Shown here: piece after piece, positions 23,185-31,200 of the stretch
Position numbering within the stretch: position 1 is the first letter of the stretch
Layout: the number at the start of each line of letters is the position of its first letter
Source of the DNA: Microbacterium paraoxydans
Lineage (GTDB): Bacteria; Actinomycetota; Actinomycetes; Actinomycetales; Microbacteriaceae
NCBI RefSeq assembly: GCF_019056515.1
Contig: NZ_CP064873.1
Span: 1,116,001 to 1,180,000 of the forward strand
Length of the DNA stretch: 64,000 bases
Direction of reading: 5' to 3'
Notes under the pieces: generated by a model
Databases searched by the model: none
Told to the model about the DNA's origin: nothing
What the model saw: only the letters and a program-made list of their open reading frames with translations
Made by a program: the position numbers and the translations under genes

Positions 23185-24518
23185 CGTGCCCCGGCGGCCA
23201 CCGGCGGCTTGGCGGCCAGCATCCGCTCGAGCGCGAGGCGAGCCGGATCGGCGACATCGGGGGAGACCGTGATGCGGTTCGGTGTGCGTCCGGCGACCAG
23301 CTCCTCCAGGACCCACGCGAGGTAGCCCGGATGGATGCGGTACATGGTGGAGCACGGGCACACGACCGGGTCGAGGCAGAAGATCCGGTGCTGCGGGTAC
23401 TGTGCGGCCAGGCGGCGCACGAGGTTGATCTCGGTCCCCACCGCGAACGTCGTCGGCTCCGTGGCCTCGGCGATGGCGCGGCGGATGTACTCCGTGGACC
23501 CGGCCTCGTCCGCCGCGTCGACGACCTCCATCGGGCACTCCGGGTGCACGATCACGCGGACCCCCGGGTGCTCCGTGCGGGCCTGGTCGATCTGCGCCAC
23601 GGTGAAGCGCCGGTGCACGGAGCAGAAGCCGTGCCAGAGGATCACCTGCGCGTCGACGAGCTCCTCCGCGGTGGAGCCGCCGAGCGCTCGCCGCGGGTTC
23701 CACATCGGCATCCGGTCGAGGGGCACCCCCATGGCCTTCGCGGTGTTCCGGCCGAGGTGCTGGTCGGGGAAGAAGAGCACGCGGCGGCCGCGGGCGAACG
23801 CCCACTCCAGCACCGTGGCGGCGTTGGACGAGGTGCACACGATGCCGCCGTGTCGCCCGACGAAGCCCTTGATCGCCGCCGAGGAGTTCATGTAGGTGAC
23901 GGGGATCACCGGCACGCGGCCGTCTTCGTCCGGGGTGTCGAGGTCGCCCAGCACGTCGGCGAGCTGCTCCCAGCACTCCTCCACCTGGTCGATGTCGGCC
24001 ATATCCGCCATCGAGCACCCTGCGGCGAGGTTCGGCAGGATCACCGCCTGGTCGGGACGCGAGAGGAGGTCGGCGGTCTCGGCCATGAAGTGCACGCCGC
24101 AGAAGACGATCGCCTCCGCGTCCGGCCGCATCGTGGCGGCGGTGGCGAGCTGGAACGAATCGCCCACCTCGTCGGCGTGCGTCACGACCTCCTCGCGCTG
24201 ATAGAAGTGCCCGAGGATCACCACGCGATCTCCGAGCGTGGCTTTCGCCGCCTCGATGCGTCGGTGGAGCTCCGCCTCGCCGGCCTCGCGGTAGGCCGCG
24301 GGGAGCTCTCCCTGCCGGGGAGCCCCGGTGGGGATGACATCGCCCATGGAGGAGCCGGGGCCGTAGCCGGGGCGTGTGTCGAAGTCCCAGGGGCCGACGG
24401 CGAGGTCGGTCGTGCAGGTGGCGTCGGTGGAGACCCCGCCGACGATGGCCTGGATGGCGTGGTCGACGGACGGATCCGACGACGGGACGGCGGGCATCGG
24501 GACGAAGGTGGTGCTCAT
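23181..24518 (-). CDS. nadA: Quinolinate synthase
   Basis: A 445-residue 4Fe-4S enzyme that condenses iminoaspartate with dihydroxyacetone phosphate to quinolinate. The three cluster cysteines are Cys140 (VFCGVHFMAE), Cys328 (HPECPME) and one of the CPC pair at 387/389 (VCPCSTM). About 80 residues precede the catalytic core, the long actinobacterial form. The ATG at 24518 overlaps the regulator's TGA as ATGA. It starts a run nadA-nadB-nadC-desulfurase with no gaps beyond four bases. Confidence 0.95.
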   Translation of the reverse strand: MSTTFVPMPAVPSSDPSVDHAIQAIVGGVSTDATCTTDLAVGPWDFDTRPGYGPGSSMGDVIPTGAPRQGELPAAYREAGEAELHRRIEAAKATLGDRVVILGHFYQREEVVTHADEVGDSFQLATAATMRPDAEAIVFCGVHFMAETADLLSRPDQAVILPNLAAGCSMADMADIDQVEECWEQLADVLGDLDTPDEDGRVPVIPVTYMNSSAAIKGFVGRHGGIVCTSSNAATVLEWAFARGRRVLFFPDQHLGRNTAKAMGVPLDRMPMWNPRRALGGSTAEELVDAQVILWHGFCSVHRRFTVAQIDQARTEHPGVRVIVHPECPMEVVDAADEAGSTEYIRRAIAEATEPTTFAVGTEINLVRRLAAQYPQHRIFCLDPVVCPCSTMYRIHPGYLAWVLEELVAGRTPNRITVSPDVADPARLALERMLAAKPPVAAGAR

Positions 24519-25231
24519 CGGGTTCTCGTTTCCTCCGGGCGGAGCGGACCGCGGTCGGCCAGCTCGAGATCGGTGTCGTCGCGGTACAGGCGGGCCGGGC
24601 GGTGACTGCCGGTCCGGAAGCGGTCGGTGCGGGTCAGGTTGCCGGCGGACTCGACCTGCCGCCGGAAGTTCGCGGGGTCGAGTGCGCGCCCCAGGATCGA
24701 CTCGTAGGCCTCCCGGAGCTCGGCGAGCGTGAACTCGGCGGGCAGGAAGCCCTGGGCCACGCGGCTGTATCCGACCTTGTTCCGCAGGCGCCAGAGCGCG
24801 TACTCGATGATCTCGTGATGATCGAAGGCGAGCGCCGGCAGATCGTCGACATCGAACCACTCCACGTTCTCCGGCGCGCGGCCCGATGCCCGGTGCGCGG
24901 TGATCTGGGCTTCGACGTCGTCCTGACGCAGCAGCGCCCAGTACACGATCGAGACGACCCGCGTGGGGGAGCGGTCGACGGCGCCGAAGGCATAGAGCTG
25001 TTCGAGGTAGGTGGGCGCGAGGCCGGTCGTCTCGGCGAGCGTGCGGGCGGCGGCGTCGACCGGCGACTCCTCGGGGGTGAGCCACCCGCCGGGGAGCGCC
25101 CACCGCTCGGCGAACGGCTCGCGGGTGCGGCGGACGAGGGGGAGCGCCAGTACGGGCGGACCGTCGTCACCGCGGCGCAGCGTGAGGATCACCGTCGAGA
25201 CGGCGACGCGGATGTCCGCACTTCGAGTCAT
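24515..25231 (-). CDS. nrtR: NrtR-type Nudix-related transcriptional regulator of NAD synthesis
   Basis: A 238-residue protein. The N-terminal Nudix fold (about 8-150) has a Nudix box at 49-71 in which two of the catalytic glutamates are Thr (RTLAET in place of REUXEE), so hydrolysis is probably lost while ADP-ribose-type binding may remain. The C-terminal part (about 160-238) is a winged-helix DNA-binding domain. This matches NrtR repressors, which sense NAD metabolism. First gene of the nad operon, overlapping nadA. I chose ATG 25231; a longer frame would run into the control region. The assignment to NrtR is by architecture and context. Confidence 0.85.
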   Translation of the reverse strand: MTRSADIRVAVSTVILTLRRGDDGPPVLALPLVRRTREPFAERWALPGGWLTPEESPVDAAARTLAETTGLAPTYLEQLYAFGAVDRSPTRVVSIVYWALLRQDDVEAQITAHRASGRAPENVEWFDVDDLPALAFDHHEIIEYALWRLRNKVGYSRVAQGFLPAEFTLAELREAYESILGRALDPANFRRQVESAGNLTRTDRFRTGSHRPARLYRDDTDLELADRGPLRPEETRTR

Positions 25232-25256
25232 AGGCACCTTAACCTCCGGACTCGAT

Positions 25257-25281
25257 CTTAGTGTCATCGGGACCTTTAGTG
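25257..25281. promoter_or_regulatory. Possible NrtR operator: direct repeats of TTAGTG
   Basis: TTAGTG occurs at 25258-25263 and again at 25276-25281, 18 bases apart and on the same face of the helix, about 27 bases upstream of the nrtR start. Read leftward, TAAGAT at 25261-25256 could be the -10 box of the nad operon, so a protein bound here would block it. No closer match to a known NrtR site is claimed. Confidence 0.35.
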
Positions 25282-25341
25282 CGCGCCCATGACGAGGGAA
25301 GACGTCGAGTCCGAAACGTTATCTCCCGCCCGCGGGAAGGC

Positions 25342-25370
25342 TTGTCCCCCCGGGGCGGGTTTGTTAGGTT
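25342..25370 (+). promoter_or_regulatory. Promoter of the first Opp-type operon
   Basis: TTGTCC (25342-25347), a 17-base spacer and TAGGTT (25365-25370) form a sigma-A type promoter. The -10 box lies inside the inverted repeat described next. The untranslated leader would be about 120 bases. Confidence 0.55.
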
Positions 25371-25387
25371 ACTGTCCTAACAAACCC
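25357..25387. promoter_or_regulatory. ROK-like operator, 12-bp perfect inverted repeat
   Basis: GGGTTTGTTAGG (25357-25368) and CCTAACAAACCC (25376-25387) are exact reverse complements around a 7-base centre. The core GTTAGG-N7-CCTAAC matches, in both sequence and spacing, the operator pattern I recall for actinobacterial ROK-family sugar repressors. It covers the -10 box, so binding would repress. No T-run follows, so a terminator is less likely. Confidence 0.6.
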
Positions 25388-25496
25388 CTTCGAGGGCGGC
25401 CGCAGGCCACCTCCCGGGGTTCCCGTGAACCCCGCCCGGGGTTCGGCTCCAACCGGAGAATCCCTCCTGCAGTGCAGCACCGAGAGGAAATGAAGA

Positions 25497-27194
25497 ATGA
25501 TCCGTAACGGAAAGCGCAAGATCGCGCTCACGGCGGTCGCGGGGGCCTCGGTCCTCGCCCTGGGCCTGACGGCCTGCGGCAGCGGTGGAGGCGGCGACGA
25601 CGGCGGCAACGCCGACGGCGACCGCGCACTCCGCGTCTGGGCAGGAAGCCAGACGCCGATCACCGCGAACTACAACCCGTTCGCGCCCACCGTGCTCCAC
25701 GGTGCGCTCGGTCCCATCTACGAGCCGCTGTTCTTCTACAACAAGACGCAGGACGCCGAGCCCGTCGGCCTGATCGGCGACTCGTTCGAGTACAACGAGG
25801 ACGGCACCCAGATCACGGTGAAGATCAAGCCCGACCTGAAGTGGAGCGACGGCGAGCCGCTCACCGCCGACGACGTCGTCTTCTCCTTCACGTACGAGGC
25901 CAACAACCCCGAGGGCAACGGACTCGTCTCAGCCGAGGCGACCGACGACACGACCGTCGTCCTCACCTACGCCACCGCCCAGTACACGACCGAGTTCCAG
26001 CGGATGGGGTCGAGCTACATCCTCCCGGAGCACATCTGGAAGGACGTCACCGACTTCGCGAACTTCGCGAACGAAGATCCCGTCGGCTCCGGTCCGTACG
26101 TCGTGGACAAGACCACGAGCGAGTCGTACACGCTGGTCGCGAACGAGAACTACCGCGGCGCCGACGAGCTCGCGGTCAAGAAGGTCCAGTACATCGCGGT
26201 CGACAACAACCAGACCGCGCAGGACCTGCTCGCCGCCGGCAAGCTCGACTGGACCGGCATGTTCATCCCGAACCCGGACGACGTCACGGGCAACGGCAAG
26301 ATCGAGTGGATCAACACCCCGCAGGACCCGACCGTCCTCTACACCTGCTCGAACGCCGAGCTCGGCTGCACGGGCCCGCAGACCGACGTCGCGGTGCGCC
26401 AGGCGCTGAACGTCGCGATCGACCGCGCCACCATCAAGGACAAGGCGTTCGTCGGCCTGACCGGCGACATCTCGCCGGCGTACACGCTGCTGCCGCGCGA
26501 CGAGAAGTGGCTCGCCGACCCGGCCAACGAGGTCAGCCCGCAGGAGGCGGACGCCGCAGAGGCCGGGGAGATCCTCGAGGCCGCCGGCTACACCAAGGGC
26601 TCCTCCGGGATCTACGAGAAGGACGGCGCTCCGGTCGAGCTCAGCCTGATCTCGGTCGACGGCTGGACCGACTACAACGACGCCGCGAAGCTCATCGCCG
26701 AGCAGGCCGAGGCCGCGGGCATCAAGGTGACCGCGTCGACCGTGCAGTGGCAGGAGTTCTCCGACGCCCGACAGGGTGGCGACTTCCAGCTCATCGTCGG
26801 CGGTGTCGTCGGCACGTCGGTCGCCGACCCGTTCCAGATCTACCGTGACTGGTTCGGCGGCACCGAGGTCGAGTCCACCAGCCCCGTCGGCACGGAGATC
26901 CCGGCCGGTCGCTGGAACTTCAGCCGCTACAGCAACCCGACGGTGGATGCCGCCATCCAGTCCGCGATCAGCACGAACGACGAAGCGGAGAAGAAGGAGC
27001 TGTACGGCACGATCCAGTCCGAGATCGTGCGCGACCTGCCGTACATCCCGCTCGTGATCAACGCGACGCAGACCTTCTACAACACGAAGGACTACACGGG
27101 CTGGCCGACGGAGGAAGACCTCTACGCCTTCCCGCCGTCCTGGGGTGCGATCGCGGCCGGCTACGTGCTGACGCAGATCAAGCCCGCCGGCTGA
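25497..27194 (+). CDS. Family 5 solute-binding lipoprotein of an Opp-type ABC importer
   Basis: A 565-residue binding protein. Type II signal peptide with lipidated Cys27 (LGLTAC), Gly/Asp-rich linker, then the SBP_bac_5 fold with NYNPFAP, IYEPLFFYN and LKWSDGEPLTADDVVFSF. Family members bind peptides, but a subgroup with the YNPF...YEPLF pattern takes up beta-glucan or cello-oligosaccharides, and the ROK-like operator in front supports a sugar. The ligand remains unproven. GAGAGGAAA upstream of the ATG is the ribosome-binding site. Four transporter genes follow on the same strand. Confidence 0.88.
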   Translation: MIRNGKRKIALTAVAGASVLALGLTACGSGGGGDDGGNADGDRALRVWAGSQTPITANYNPFAPTVLHGALGPIYEPLFFYNKTQDAEPVGLIGDSFEYNEDGTQITVKIKPDLKWSDGEPLTADDVVFSFTYEANNPEGNGLVSAEATDDTTVVLTYATAQYTTEFQRMGSSYILPEHIWKDVTDFANFANEDPVGSGPYVVDKTTSESYTLVANENYRGADELAVKKVQYIAVDNNQTAQDLLAAGKLDWTGMFIPNPDDVTGNGKIEWINTPQDPTVLYTCSNAELGCTGPQTDVAVRQALNVAIDRATIKDKAFVGLTGDISPAYTLLPRDEKWLADPANEVSPQEADAAEAGEILEAAGYTKGSSGIYEKDGAPVELSLISVDGWTDYNDAAKLIAEQAEAAGIKVTASTVQWQEFSDARQGGDFQLIVGGVVGTSVADPFQIYRDWFGGTEVESTSPVGTEIPAGRWNFSRYSNPTVDAAIQSAISTNDEAEKKELYGTIQSEIVRDLPYIPLVINATQTFYNTKDYTGWPTEEDLYAFPPSWGAIAAGYVLTQIKPAG

Positions 27195-27233
27195 GTCGAT
27201 GAGTCGGGGAAGTAGGAAGTCAGGACAGGTGAC

Positions 27234-28229
27234 ATGAAGTTCTATGCACGAAGGATCGGGTTCTACGCGTTCACGCTGTGGGCCGCGATCTCCATCAACT
27301 TCCTGCTTCCCCGGCTCATGCCGGGGGACCCCGCCGACATCATGATCGCCAAGATGCAGCGGGCCGGCGGAGAGGTCTCCGAGACCACCATCCGCAACAT
27401 CAAGCTCCTGCTCGGCGGAGACGACTCGTCTCTCTGGGAGCAGTACCTCGCCTACTGGGGGCGCATGTTCCAGGGCGATCTGGGCGTGTCGGTGACGAAG
27501 TTCCCCACTCCGGTCACGGAGCTCATCGCGGGTGCTCTCCCGTGGACGCTGGTGCTCGTCGGAACCGCGACGGTGATCTCGTTCGTGCTCGGCGTCGTGC
27601 TCGGTGCGTGGGCCGGCTGGAAGCGCGGCACCTGGGTCGACCATCTCATCCCCGCGACCACCGTGCTGCAGTCCATCCCGTACTTCTGGCTGGCGCTCAT
27701 CCTCGTGGCGGTCTTCGCCGTGGGCCTGGGCTGGTTCCCCATCTTCGGCGGCTACGACGTCTTCGACTTCCCGGACGGCCCGGAGCCGACCTGGGCGTTC
27801 TTCTCGGATGCCGTCGCGCACTCGATCCTCCCGGCGATCACGATCGTGATCAGCTCGGTGGGCGGCTGGATGTTCGGCATGCGCAACATGATGGTCTCCA
27901 CGCTCGCCGAGGACTACGTCCTCACCGCCGAGGCGAAGGGACTGCGGCCGCGACGCATCATGACGACGTACGCCGCGCGCAACGCGGCCATCCCGTCGAT
28001 CGCGGGCTTCTCGATCACGCTCGGGTTCGTCGTCGCCGGCTCCATCGTCATGGAGCAGGTGTTCACCTATCCGGGCGTCGGCAAGCTCATGTTCCAGGCC
28101 GTCACCAACAACGACTACGCGCTGATGCAGGGGCTGTTCCTCGTGATCACCCTCACGGTGCTCGTCGCCAACTTCTTCATGGACCTCGTCTATGGCTTCA
28201 TCGACCCGAGGGCTCGCCAGAATGTCTGA
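27234..28229 (+). CDS. ABC importer permease, DppB/OppB type
   Basis: A 331-residue inner-membrane permease with an N-terminal helix (10-30), a large external region (about 35-100) and five further helices. The EAA-type loop that touches the ATPases reads EAKGLRPRRIMTTYAARNAAIP (about 230-250). It pairs with the next gene product. The gene starts 39 bases after the binding protein and overlaps the next gene by 8 bases. Confidence 0.88.
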   Translation: MKFYARRIGFYAFTLWAAISINFLLPRLMPGDPADIMIAKMQRAGGEVSETTIRNIKLLLGGDDSSLWEQYLAYWGRMFQGDLGVSVTKFPTPVTELIAGALPWTLVLVGTATVISFVLGVVLGAWAGWKRGTWVDHLIPATTVLQSIPYFWLALILVAVFAVGLGWFPIFGGYDVFDFPDGPEPTWAFFSDAVAHSILPAITIVISSVGGWMFGMRNMMVSTLAEDYVLTAEAKGLRPRRIMTTYAARNAAIPSIAGFSITLGFVVAGSIVMEQVFTYPGVGKLMFQAVTNNDYALMQGLFLVITLTVLVANFFMDLVYGFIDPRARQNV

Positions 28230-29202
28230 CACGAAGAACCCGCTCCTCGTGGAGGAGCCTCCCACCGTCGCCCCCGAGGGCACCGTCGCCCTGGCTACGC
28301 AGCGTCAGGAGCGCCGGCGCCGCCGGATCCTGCCCAGCACGTCGCCGAAGTTCATCGTCGGCTCCGTGCTCGTGCTCGCCATCGTGCTCTTCGCGATCAT
28401 CGCGCCGTTCTTCACGCAGAACCCGCGCAGCACGGACAACCCCGCTCTCGCCGCGCCGTCGGCGGAGCACTGGCTCGGCACGACCAAGCTCGGCAACGAC
28501 GTGTTCGCGCAGCTCGCCGTCGGCGCGCAGGGGTCGCTGCTCATCGGCGTGACGGCCGGCGGCATCGCCATCGTGCTGTCCCTCCTCTTCGGCGTCCTGG
28601 CCGGGTACCTCGGCGGCTGGCGGGAGGACGTCCTCGCTCTCCTGACCAACGTCATGATCGTCATCCCCGGACTGCCGCTGGTCATGGTGATCGCCTCCTT
28701 CGTGCCGCAGCGCAGCTGGCAGCTCGTGGCCTTCGTCCTCGGCATTACCTCGTGGGCCGGCGCGGCGTATGTGCTGCGGCTGCAGACCCGCTCGCTCCGC
28801 ACCCGCGACTACGTGTACGCCTCGAAGGTGGCGGGGGAGAAGTCCCTCCGGGTGATCCTCGTCGAGATCATGCCGAACCTGCTCCCTCTGCTGACCGCGC
28901 AGTTCCTGTTCGCGATCATCTTCGCCATCCTCGGCGAGGCGGGGCTGTCGTACCTCGGCCTCGGTCCGAACTCCTCGATCACCTGGGGCTCGATCCTCAA
29001 CGACGCCCAGTCCGGTCAGGCCCTCGGCCGCGGTGCCTGGTGGTGGTTCGTGCCGCCGGGCATCATGATCGCGATCCTCGGCGCGGGACTCGCGCTGATC
29101 AACTTCGCCATCGACGAGGTCATCAACCCGAAGCTGCGCAACGCGCCCGATGCGGCCCGTCGTCTGCGCAAGGCCGCGAAGGAGAAGGGGGTCACCGCAT
29201 GA
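28222..29202 (+). CDS. ABC importer permease, DppC/OppC type
   Basis: A 326-residue permease. A soluble N-terminus of about 45 residues, the first helix near 52-72, an external loop with TKLGNDVFAQLAVG (the conserved region of OppC proteins), then five helices. The EAA loop is ASKVAGEKSLRVILVEIMPNLLP. The ATG at 28222 lies inside the end of the previous gene (8-base overlap), exactly as in the second importer of this window. The stop overlaps the next ATG. Confidence 0.88.
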   Translation: MSDTKNPLLVEEPPTVAPEGTVALATQRQERRRRRILPSTSPKFIVGSVLVLAIVLFAIIAPFFTQNPRSTDNPALAAPSAEHWLGTTKLGNDVFAQLAVGAQGSLLIGVTAGGIAIVLSLLFGVLAGYLGGWREDVLALLTNVMIVIPGLPLVMVIASFVPQRSWQLVAFVLGITSWAGAAYVLRLQTRSLRTRDYVYASKVAGEKSLRVILVEIMPNLLPLLTAQFLFAIIFAILGEAGLSYLGLGPNSSITWGSILNDAQSGQALGRGAWWWFVPPGIMIAILGAGLALINFAIDEVINPKLRNAPDAARRLRKAAKEKGVTA

Positions 29203-30053
29203 GCGACGCCGTGCTCACCGCCAGGAACGTCTCGATCGAGTACGAGGTCGATCCGCCCGTCAAGGCGGTCCGGGATGTCTCGCTGACCCTCCACCGCGGC
29301 GAGATCCTCGGTCTCGCGGGGGAGTCGGGCTGCGGGAAGACCACCCTCGCGTACGGGATGAACCGGCTGCTCAAGGCGCCCGCCCTGATGACCGACGGCG
29401 AGATCGTGTTCCACGACCGCGACGGCCATGACATCGACGTCGTCGGACTCGACGGAGACGGGCTGCGCGCATTCCGCTGGGACAAGATCTCGATGGTCTT
29501 CCAGGGGGCGATGAACTCCCTCAACCCCGTCATCTCGGTCCGCGCGCAGATCTTCGACATCTTCGACACCCACCGCCCCGGAATGTCGAAGAAGGCCAAG
29601 CAGGAGCGCGCCGAGGAGCTGCTCACGCTCGTCGGCGTGGACCCCGGCCGGCTGACGAGCTTCCCGCACGAGCTCTCCGGCGGTATGCGCCAGCGCATGA
29701 TGATCGCGATGGCGCTGGCGCTCGACCCGCAGGTCATGATCATGGACGAGCCCACCACGGCGCTCGACGTGGTCGTGCAGCGCGGCATCATCCGGGAGAT
29801 CATGCGCCTGCGCGAGAAGCTCGGCTTCGCGGTCATCTTCATCACCCACGACCTGCCCATGCTCATCGAGATCAGCGACCGCATCGCTGTCATGCTGCAG
29901 GGCCGGATCGTCGAGCAGGGCACCGCGGCGGAGATCTACCGCAACCCGCAGCACGAGTACACCCAGCGCCTGCTGTCGAGCTTCCCGTCCCTCACGGGCG
30001 AGCGGGGCGACTTCGTCCGCAGCGGCGGCGTCAACCAGGAGGTCATCCGATGA
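29199..30053 (+). CDS. ABC importer ATPase, DppD/OppD type
   Basis: A 284-residue ATPase with Walker A GESGCGKT (41-48), Q-loop MVFQGAMNSLNP, signature LSGGMRQR, Walker B VMIMDEPTTALD and switch His in FITHDLP. The C-terminal oligopeptide-transporter extension is short (about 255-284) and lacks the usual cysteine cluster of OppD iron-sulfur extensions. Coupled by ATGA overlaps on both sides. Confidence 0.88.
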   Translation: MSDAVLTARNVSIEYEVDPPVKAVRDVSLTLHRGEILGLAGESGCGKTTLAYGMNRLLKAPALMTDGEIVFHDRDGHDIDVVGLDGDGLRAFRWDKISMVFQGAMNSLNPVISVRAQIFDIFDTHRPGMSKKAKQERAEELLTLVGVDPGRLTSFPHELSGGMRQRMMIAMALALDPQVMIMDEPTTALDVVVQRGIIREIMRLREKLGFAVIFITHDLPMLIEISDRIAVMLQGRIVEQGTAAEIYRNPQHEYTQRLLSSFPSLTGERGDFVRSGGVNQEVIR

Positions 30054-30907
30054 GCGTGGACGGGACGAGGCGCGGCGGCACCCTCGAGGCGAGGAACCTC
30101 GTGAAGGACTTCCACCTGCGATCGGGGTTCCGCACGAGCGTGCTGCACGCGGTGAAGGACGTGTCGTTCACCTTGGAGGCCGGGCGGACCACGGCGCTCG
30201 TCGGCGAGTCCGGGTCGGGCAAGTCGACCATCGCCCGGATGCTGATGAAGCTGGAGACGCCGACCTCGGGCAGCATTCTCCTCGACGGCGAGGAGTCCGG
30301 CATGCGGGGGTCGGCCCTCGAGCGCTACCGGTCGGACGTGCAGATGGTCTTCCAGGACCCGTTCGCCTCGCTGAACCCGTTCCACACGATCGTGCACCAC
30401 CTGGAGCGTCCGATCCGGCTGCACCACCCCAAGCTCGACAGTCGCGAGGTGCGGGCGCGGGCGATCGAGCTGCTGGAGCGCGTGCGGCTCACTCCGGGCG
30501 AGAGCTTCGCCGAACGGCGCCCGCACGAGCTCTCCGGCGGACAGCGGCAGCGTGTGGCGATCGCGCGGGCCCTGGCCCCCGGCGCCCGGTTCATCGTGGC
30601 CGACGAGCCGGTGTCGATGCTCGACGTGTCGATCCGGCTCGGCGTGCTCAACCTGCTCGCCGAGCTGCAGCGGGAGGAGAACCTCGGCGTCCTCTACATC
30701 ACGCACGACCTGGCGACCGCGCGGCACTTCTCCGACGACATCATGGTCCTCTTCCGGGGCGACGTCGTGGAGCGGGGATCGGCCGACGAGGTGATCCTGA
30801 ACCCGCAGCACGAGTACACCAGGACGCTCCTGGCGGCGGCCCCCGAACCGGAGAACCTCGGCAGGCTCCGCGACGAGGTCAGGGCGGAGCTCGCGCTGGG
30901 CTCCTGA
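30050..30907 (+). CDS. ABC importer ATPase, DppF/OppF type
   Basis: A 285-residue second ATPase with Walker A GESGSGKS (52-59), Q-loop MVFQDPFASLNP, signature LSGGQRQR, Walker B FIVADEPVSMLD and switch His in YITHDL. With the preceding DppD-type subunit it forms the heterodimeric motor. Last gene of the operon; the -10 box for the glycine riboswitch transcript begins 19 bases after its stop. Confidence 0.88.
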   Translation: MSVDGTRRGGTLEARNLVKDFHLRSGFRTSVLHAVKDVSFTLEAGRTTALVGESGSGKSTIARMLMKLETPTSGSILLDGEESGMRGSALERYRSDVQMVFQDPFASLNPFHTIVHHLERPIRLHHPKLDSREVRARAIELLERVRLTPGESFAERRPHELSGGQRQRVAIARALAPGARFIVADEPVSMLDVSIRLGVLNLLAELQREENLGVLYITHDLATARHFSDDIMVLFRGDVVERGSADEVILNPQHEYTRTLLAAAPEPENLGRLRDEVRAELALGS

Positions 30908-30925
30908 GCGGGCGGGGGAGACCGC

Positions 30926-30931
30926 TAGACT
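30926..30931 (+). promoter_or_regulatory. -10 element TAGACT for gcvTHP
   Basis: TAGACT lies about 33 bases before the first riboswitch stem, so a transcript from here would contain the whole aptamer pair. The -35 region is not convincing. Confidence 0.4.
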
Positions 30932-30963
30932 GAACCCACAATCGAAGACAGGCCGAACGACCG

Positions 30964-31150
30964 ACGCGGGAGAGCCCCGGCGCATGCAGCCGGGCACCGA
31001 AGGAGCAAGCCTCCCCGCCAATCTCTCAGGTACGCGTACCGCGGAGGTCCGGCCGCTCTGAAAAGCGATCCCGAGCACCGGGGGATCCGCCGACGGTGAA
31101 AGCCCTGCGCTCGCGCGGGCGAAGCTCTCAGGCCCATGACAGAGGGGGAG
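30964..31150 (+). ncRNA. Tandem glycine riboswitch (two aptamers)
   Basis: Two consecutive glycine aptamers. The first (about 30964-31062) has GCGGGAGAGCC, CACCGAAGGAGCAA and AATCTCTCAGGTA, the conserved core of the class, and closes near CCGCTCTGA. The second (about 31064-31150) has GCGATCCCGAGC, CCGACGGTGAAAGCC and GCGAAGCTCTCAGGCCCATGACAGAGGGG. A short linker joins them. It sits directly before gcvT, so glycine should switch on its own breakdown. Confidence 0.93.
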
Positions 31151-31200
31151 TTCCCAGGGACGACGTCGTCGTCCCGCCCGACCCAGCCCGGGAGAACTCC
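31147..31200 (+). promoter_or_regulatory. Riboswitch expression platform covering the gcvT ribosome-binding site
   Basis: GGAGTTC (31147-31153) pairs with GAACTCC (31194-31200), which ends at the gcvT ATG and partly covers the GGGAG Shine-Dalgarno sequence at 31190-31194. Inside the loop, GGGACGAC (31157-31164) and GTCGTCCC (31168-31175) form an 8-bp hairpin. The GGAG of 31147-31150 also belongs to the end of aptamer 2, so ligand binding could free the ribosome-binding site. Confidence 0.55.

Noticed and set aside
25357..25387. Inverted repeat read as a transcription terminator
   Set aside because: It overlaps a good -10 box, lies upstream of a gene, and has no T-run on either side; an operator fits better.
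25929..28283. A 784-codon open frame on the - strand opposite the first importer
   Set aside because: It spans several real genes in reverse, has no motif, and its residues are typical of reverse-strand translation.
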